This document shows, piece after piece, positions 59,796 through 64,000 of a DNA stretch of 64,000 nt (the stretch's first letter is position 1; the number at the start of each line of letters is the position of its first letter). The notes under the pieces are model-generated. The model searched no databases, was not told the origin of the DNA, and saw nothing but the letters and a program-made list of their open reading frames with translations. The position numbers and the translations under genes are program-made. The stretch lies in the NCBI GenBank assembly GCA_964406005.1, contig CAYOPZ010000008.1, forward strand, positions 28,581 to 92,580, in the 5' to 3' direction. Source of the DNA: CAYOPZ01 sp964406005. GTDB taxonomy: Bacteria; Bacteroidota; Bacteroidia; Bacteroidales; SM23-62.

Positions 59796-60332
59796 ATGTA
59801 CAGGTGCGTCGCCATATTTATGCTCATTGCCTGCATGGCCTTCTCATGCAAGAAAGAGCAGAATCCGGAATACAGCGGGACAGCGGTTTTTACCTCGGAA
59901 CCGAGGGGTGAATATTTTACCGAAGGTTATGGATTTTCATTTGAGCTGGGCAAGAACATCACCTGCCCCAACCTTAATTGCACCGGGGCGGATGTTGTGG
60001 CAGGGCATTTGATACTCCAGACAGAAATCGAGGAAGTATTCCTTCAAAGTCCTGAAAACCTTGAGGCATTCTTCCTGAACGGTTCGTTCGACACCGAGGC
60101 CGAGGCGATTGCTTATTATGACGACTATTCGGAAGTGACGGCAACGGATTTTGATTATGAAGCCGGGGACCTTCAGGAGAACCAGGTGTGGACGGTACAA
60201 ACCCTTGCAAAGAAATATGCGAAATTCAGGATCATCAGGATTGTTATATACAATGATGTCACCTATCCCTATGCCGATGTAGTGGTACAATATCAGTACC
60301 AGCCGGGAGGTTCCAAAACCTTCAGCCGGTAG
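59796..60332 (+). CDS. small lipoprotein of unknown function
   Basis: A 178-residue protein with a lipoprotein signal peptide, lipobox AFSC (Cys at about residue 18), then KKEQ. The mature part contains two cysteines close together (NITCPNLNCTGADVV) that could form a disulfide or bind a ligand, and a beta-rich C-terminus (YADVVVQYQYQPGG). No family is recognised. It stands alone between the repeat after ald and a convergent large outer-membrane gene 49 bp away. Confidence 0.75.
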   Translation: MYRCVAIFMLIACMAFSCKKEQNPEYSGTAVFTSEPRGEYFTEGYGFSFELGKNITCPNLNCTGADVVAGHLILQTEIEEVFLQSPENLEAFFLNGSFDTEAEAIAYYDDYSEVTATDFDYEAGDLQENQVWTVQTLAKKYAKFRIIRIVIYNDVTYPYADVVVQYQYQPGGSKTFSR

Positions 60333-60381
60333 TAACAGTCCGTGGGGGGGGAATACGGATATTTTCCCGTACCATGCAGGC

Positions 60382-63300
60382 TCAGAAGTTGGCCCTGACC
60401 TGCAGGTTCCCGGTATGGACCACGGCATGATCCTGGGAGACCCTTCCGGAATACTCGATGCTCAGCTCGATGTTGCTGCCCGTGATGCTTCGCTGGAACA
60501 GTACGGACCATGTGCCGTTATGCCCCGGCAGGAATCCGCCAAGCATCTCGTAAGCAACCGGCGTACCCGGATCGTCGTTATATCCCAGTTTTATGTAATT
60601 CATTCTTGCCGTAATGATCCCCTTTTTCAGGATGCTGTAGGATAGTTCGGTCCCGAGATTGTGTTCCGCCGATCTCTGAAAATCCATTCTGTTGAGCTGC
60701 CTGCTGTAGCTGTAATCGACAACGAGCCGGAAAGCCATGTTCACCTGGTAATGCAGCGTAATCTCCTGGGTAAGGAAGCCGATGTCGTAATTCCGGCTGC
60801 CCAGAAACTCGGAGTGATATGTTTTCGTACCGTCATCGAACCGGTCTGTGATGGTAATGCCGTTTCCCGGGCTGACTCTTCCCCTCAGTCCGTGACTCTC
60901 CGTGATGCGTATATCGGATCCGTTTGCGAGCAGGGATCTGTTCTGGTTCTTCTGGTAAATATAGTCGACACTGAATAATGCACCTGTCTCATTGAAAGAC
61001 AGATTATTGCGTATTGAGCTTGAAAGTGTGATCAGATCCGGATCATCCGGATCTGCCTGAAAGGGATTAAGATTTTCAAGCCTGTTCCCGGATGCGGTTT
61101 TCCTGTTGATACGGAAAGCGAATTGTTCGGAAAAAAGGGCTGCAAACTGCCGGAGCCCGCCTGTGTTTTTCCAGGATGCGGCCGGGTTCAGACGTATGGC
61201 CTGGTTGAAATGGTTGGTATATACCGTAAGGTAATCACTGGAAGGAAGGGATATCCTGATATATTGTGCTTCATCCGGGAACCTGGCAATCTCGAATTCG
61301 TCAAGTTCCTTCACAGTGTTTTCATTATAGTCTATCCATTTATACACACCCTGGCCGGGGGGCACTTCAAGGTAGGAATAAAGCTTCCTGGCTTCCAGTC
61401 CGGATCCTGCCTCATAAAAAGTGGAAGTGGTAACGACTCCATTTGCAAGCCGGATTCCATGGTCGAGTCTGGCAAGGACGGATCTCTCGGGTTTCTGAAC
61501 AATGAGGTTTGTGTCAATGAACGACAGCTCTCTCAGCGCGAACAGGATACGCAGGCTGTTGTCCGGGTTACGGAGGAGGTTCAGACCCAGGTTAAGATCC
61601 TGTCCCCTGGTGGCGTACCTGAGTGCATCACCGGCAGGCAGGTAGTCCTTTCGGTTTTTATAGCTTACAAAACCATTGTTTTGAATACTGTCTGGTTGTG
61701 TAAGGAAGAGCTCAAATTCCTGAAATGAGAAGCTGTTAAGCATCAGGCTGTCGCTGTTCCTTTCATGCCGGAGGTTGTTTTCCCCTTCCTCACGGATCCC
61801 CAGTATCATAAGCGGGAAATGCCTGGACAGGCTCAGCCTGTGCCGGATGAACCGGTTTTCCTGAAGGGTATCACCCGAATTCATAAGGCTTCCGTATATA
61901 TTCAGTTCGAAATTTCCGTAACGGAAGTTGCCGTTGAGGTTGTTCCTCGATCCCCGGAAAGTGTTTCCCCTGCCGAGGAATTCGGATTGCATATTGAGAT
62001 CTCCTGTTTCCTTTTCGAAAAAGTGGATGCCTGCTGTGGCAAGATGTTCCTGATTGCCGTCGGTTTCCTGCTCCAGGTTCCAGTCCCTCGCAAACTCCAC
62101 GCTCCGGAACCTTTCGACGGAGCTGAAATGGCGGCTTGTCAGCCTGTATTGTACGGATCCCAGCAGCCGGATTCTGTCCGTATCCCTTCTGATCAGGTCC
62201 TGGTCGAGTCCGAATTGCACGGCATATCCCAGGTTTTTATTATTGTCCCTCTCCGAGTAAGTATTCCGGTCATTATTGGTCACAGCCAGCTCAAATGCAG
62301 TTCGTGTAAAATCAGACGGCATCTGTACACCCCCCAGGCTGAATACCTGCTTCTTTTCCGGTGCGATCAGCGGAGTCACGGGTTCATAGGATCCCTGCCT
62401 GACACCGTTTACCGGGGCGTACCAGCGGAACACCTTTCCGTTTGCCACCGAATTTACCGGCCGGTAATCACCGTTTCCTTCACCGACATAACTGAACCGG
62501 AGCCTGAAAAATGCAGAATCGGGATTCGTGGAATGCACATAGACGTCCTCAAAAAGGATCCCACCAACAAGGCTGTCGGCTCTTCTGTAGAGTACCCATT
62601 GTGTGTTGAATCCGACAGAATCGATTCCCGGTACAACGGCTGATTGCAAATCGTTCCCGGCTTGTGAAAGGATGCTTTTTTCTTCATCGGAAAGATCCTG
62701 CTGCAGGGTCTGGTTTTTATCGTCCTGCTCGGAAAAGACATTTACCCAGAGTTCCCCCCTGTTTGTGAGGATCCTCTCGGAGGTGTAGACCAGAAAGCGT
62801 GCATAGCTGCGCTCCGAGTACTCGAATTCGACGATGATCCTCTTGTCTTTTGTGATCGGCCGGGTGGGAGTAAAAGTAATTTCCGCATTGTTATAATCAA
62901 TTACATAGTCATTGTTCAGTCCCCGTCTGAGCAGCCTTCCGTCGATATATACCCGTTCCGATCCGGCAAGAACAACAATGAATTGTTCCCGGTTGCTCCC
63001 GTGCAACTTGTATGGGCCCTGGTTCCCCTCGATCCCGGGGAAAGCATTCCTGATGAATTTGCCCTTGGAAACGGCTCCGCTTACCGTTGTATTGAAGTTG
63101 TTGCCTTGTGAGCTGCCAACACTGAAATTGCCCCTGAACATGGCTCCTTTGGCACGTTTGCTGAAATCAGTGAAAACACCCGGCGATCCGTCCAGGTCGA
63201 AATCGCCGGCGACCAGATCCATCTGCTCGTTGAAGAGTTCAATGTAAACCTTGTCAAACTCGCTAATCTGCTGAGAGTAACCTTCCGGCTGAATGGGGAT

Positions 63301-63885
63301 GTTATTATCGGAGATGGCAGCTACCAGGTTGAGGTTTTCACTGAGTCTTCCCGTCAGCTGGAGGTTCAGGTTTGAATTCACGACAACATCCTGATTGTTC
63401 CCGAATGTAATCCCGCGTGAAAGGCTTCCCCGTTTGTTCAGTTCCGAATAGGTATAATAGGTATCCGAAGAAAGATCTGCCGGTGTGATCCGGAAGAGAT
63501 CGGCCCGGTCCTGCTGACGTTCCCTGATGTTTACAGTGTCCTTGTGAAAATACGGTCGTGTGATGTCGAAGGACAGGACCCTGTATTGCATACTGAGGTC
63601 CGTGCCCCGGAGCGAGGGATCCAGAATGATCATACGTCCGGAAGGATGAAGCCTGTAAAGGCTGTCGGGGATCCGTTCATGGCCACTGTCAAAAAGGAAA
63701 ACGGAGCCGGGCAGGATCATCAGGCTGTCGGGCCTCAGGGTGTCGGATGAAACGGTCAGATTCCTTGTCCGCAGGGTGGAGAGTTCCTGTGCGGGCGAAG
63801 GCAGGCATGAAAGAAGGAGTGCGAATATGATCGGCCCGGGCTTCAAACGGTGGATGTTTTTAATCAGGCAATGAATGATATGCAA
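60382..63885 (-). CDS. large predicted outer-membrane beta-barrel protein of unknown function
   Basis: A 1167-residue protein with an N-terminal signal peptide (IIFALLLSCLPSPAQ) and no recognised family. The N-terminal third has envelope-protein character (SRGITFGNNQDVVVNSNLNLQLTGRL, then SDFDLDG-like short motifs and ISQGPYKLHG-like turns, e.g. NQGPYKLHGSNREQFIVVLAGSERVYIDGR). The rest alternates aromatic and polar residues in pairs of strands with Asp/Asn turns, and the C-terminus ends in Phe (NLQVRANF), as expected of a barrel. The length and the opening recall giant Bacteroidota surface-translocon relatives, but I cannot name it. It may serve surface assembly alongside the type IX system. 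The start is the first ATG of the frame. Confidence 0.7.
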   Translation of the reverse strand: MHIIHCLIKNIHRLKPGPIIFALLLSCLPSPAQELSTLRTRNLTVSSDTLRPDSLMILPGSVFLFDSGHERIPDSLYRLHPSGRMIILDPSLRGTDLSMQYRVLSFDITRPYFHKDTVNIRERQQDRADLFRITPADLSSDTYYTYSELNKRGSLSRGITFGNNQDVVVNSNLNLQLTGRLSENLNLVAAISDNNIPIQPEGYSQQISEFDKVYIELFNEQMDLVAGDFDLDGSPGVFTDFSKRAKGAMFRGNFSVGSSQGNNFNTTVSGAVSKGKFIRNAFPGIEGNQGPYKLHGSNREQFIVVLAGSERVYIDGRLLRRGLNNDYVIDYNNAEITFTPTRPITKDKRIIVEFEYSERSYARFLVYTSERILTNRGELWVNVFSEQDDKNQTLQQDLSDEEKSILSQAGNDLQSAVVPGIDSVGFNTQWVLYRRADSLVGGILFEDVYVHSTNPDSAFFRLRFSYVGEGNGDYRPVNSVANGKVFRWYAPVNGVRQGSYEPVTPLIAPEKKQVFSLGGVQMPSDFTRTAFELAVTNNDRNTYSERDNNKNLGYAVQFGLDQDLIRRDTDRIRLLGSVQYRLTSRHFSSVERFRSVEFARDWNLEQETDGNQEHLATAGIHFFEKETGDLNMQSEFLGRGNTFRGSRNNLNGNFRYGNFELNIYGSLMNSGDTLQENRFIRHRLSLSRHFPLMILGIREEGENNLRHERNSDSLMLNSFSFQEFELFLTQPDSIQNNGFVSYKNRKDYLPAGDALRYATRGQDLNLGLNLLRNPDNSLRILFALRELSFIDTNLIVQKPERSVLARLDHGIRLANGVVTTSTFYEAGSGLEARKLYSYLEVPPGQGVYKWIDYNENTVKELDEFEIARFPDEAQYIRISLPSSDYLTVYTNHFNQAIRLNPAASWKNTGGLRQFAALFSEQFAFRINRKTASGNRLENLNPFQADPDDPDLITLSSSIRNNLSFNETGALFSVDYIYQKNQNRSLLANGSDIRITESHGLRGRVSPGNGITITDRFDDGTKTYHSEFLGSRNYDIGFLTQEITLHYQVNMAFRLVVDYSYSRQLNRMDFQRSAEHNLGTELSYSILKKGIITARMNYIKLGYNDDPGTPVAYEMLGGFLPGHNGTWSVLFQRSITGSNIELSIEYSGRVSQDHAVVHTGNLQVRANF

Positions 63886-63925
63886 TGCACTAATAATGAA
63901 CTGAAATCCACATGAAAAATTGTCC

Positions 63926-63974
63926 GGGGTGTTTTGTTGAGGTGGTTTTGGGGGGGAGCGGGGTGTTATGGTGG
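63926..63974 (+). other. G-rich tract with quadruplex potential
   Basis: Runs of four to seven G occur at 63926, 63950-63956, around 63960 and 63972, with loops short enough in the last three for a G-quadruplex. It lies 40-90 bp upstream of the large outer-membrane gene, in its presumed promoter region. A further run of seven G closes the window, so part of the signal may come from a low-quality end. Confidence 0.3.
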
Positions 63975-64000
63975 GTCAAATAGCAACACCTCCGGGGGGG

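Noticed and set aside
63886..64000. A further gene or promoter at the window end
   Set aside because: No frame of useful length is visible and the sequence is dominated by G-runs; the quality of the end is doubtful.

Overview
The window reads as a chromosomal piece of a Bacteroidota bacterium, probably from the Bacteroidales/Marinilabiliales side of the phylum and probably from a draft or metagenome assembly, because it holds a 100-base N gap. The assignment rests on type IX secretion/gliding genes (porP/sprF-like, gldK, gldL, gldM, gldN, gldH, sprE/porW, porX), on DUF4270, DUF5723 and HU-SPOR proteins that are typical of the phylum, on many lipoprotein signal peptides, and on promoter -7 boxes of the TAnnTTTG type. 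No rRNA, tRNA, IS element or convincing CRISPR array was seen.

Layout. 1-5.5 kb: a 5'-truncated DUF3352-like/beta-propeller protein, a large lipoprotein and a DUF5723 outer-membrane protein. 5.5-6.9 kb: an AT-rich Fic gene with two operator-like dyads, bracketed by copies of a palindromic repeat. 6.9-9.7 kb: a sulfur operon on the minus strand (SQR, DUF1641, single-cysteine TusE/DsrC, DsrE-like). 9.7-11.6 kb: assembly gap and an MlaFE-type lipid transporter. 11.6-12.7 kb: manC. 12.8-22.4 kb, minus strand: topA, an arginase-fold protein with degenerate metal sites, then porP-gldKLMN, the core of the type IX secretion machine. 22.5-31.2 kb: PBP1A, a fused oligopeptide ABC ATPase, an unknown 154-aa gene, radA, rfaE2, a flippase-like membrane protein, panD and panC. 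31.3-35.2 kb: a truncated GT5-like protein, a DUF4270 lipoprotein and glmS. 35.2-41.7 kb, minus strand: sugar-nucleotide genes wbpE-wbpD-wbpB-UDP-sugar dehydrogenase-galE-rfbB, most of the route to UDP-diacetamido-glucuronic acid. 41.7-53.6 kb: HU-SPOR protein, metG, LD-carboxypeptidase, YraN, a LuxE-like protein, pgk, holB, ricT, gldH, a trmB-alkyltransferase-like fusion, mrp and nfu. 53.7-60.3 kb: sprE/porW, porX, tsaE, ald and a small lipoprotein. 60.4-63.9 kb: a 1167-aa predicted outer-membrane protein, then a G-rich end.

Much of the content serves the envelope: protein secretion (GldKLMN, SprE, PorX, PorP), lipid transport (MlaFE), peptidoglycan synthesis and turnover (GlmS, PBP1A, S66 peptidase, SPOR protein) and surface polysaccharide (ManC, Wbp enzymes, GalE, RfbB).

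The least explained signal is a family of short nested palindromes. A 47-bp core is identical at 36.5 kb and 59.7 kb and is recognisable near 5.5 kb. At each site it interrupts a different palindrome at or near its centre, and partial copies lie at 6.8 and 36.6 kb. Other points of interest are the tandem operators in front of the Fic gene, the TrmB-ATL fusion, and two apparent pseudo-enzymes (arginase-like and glycogen-synthase-like) in conserved neighbourhoods.
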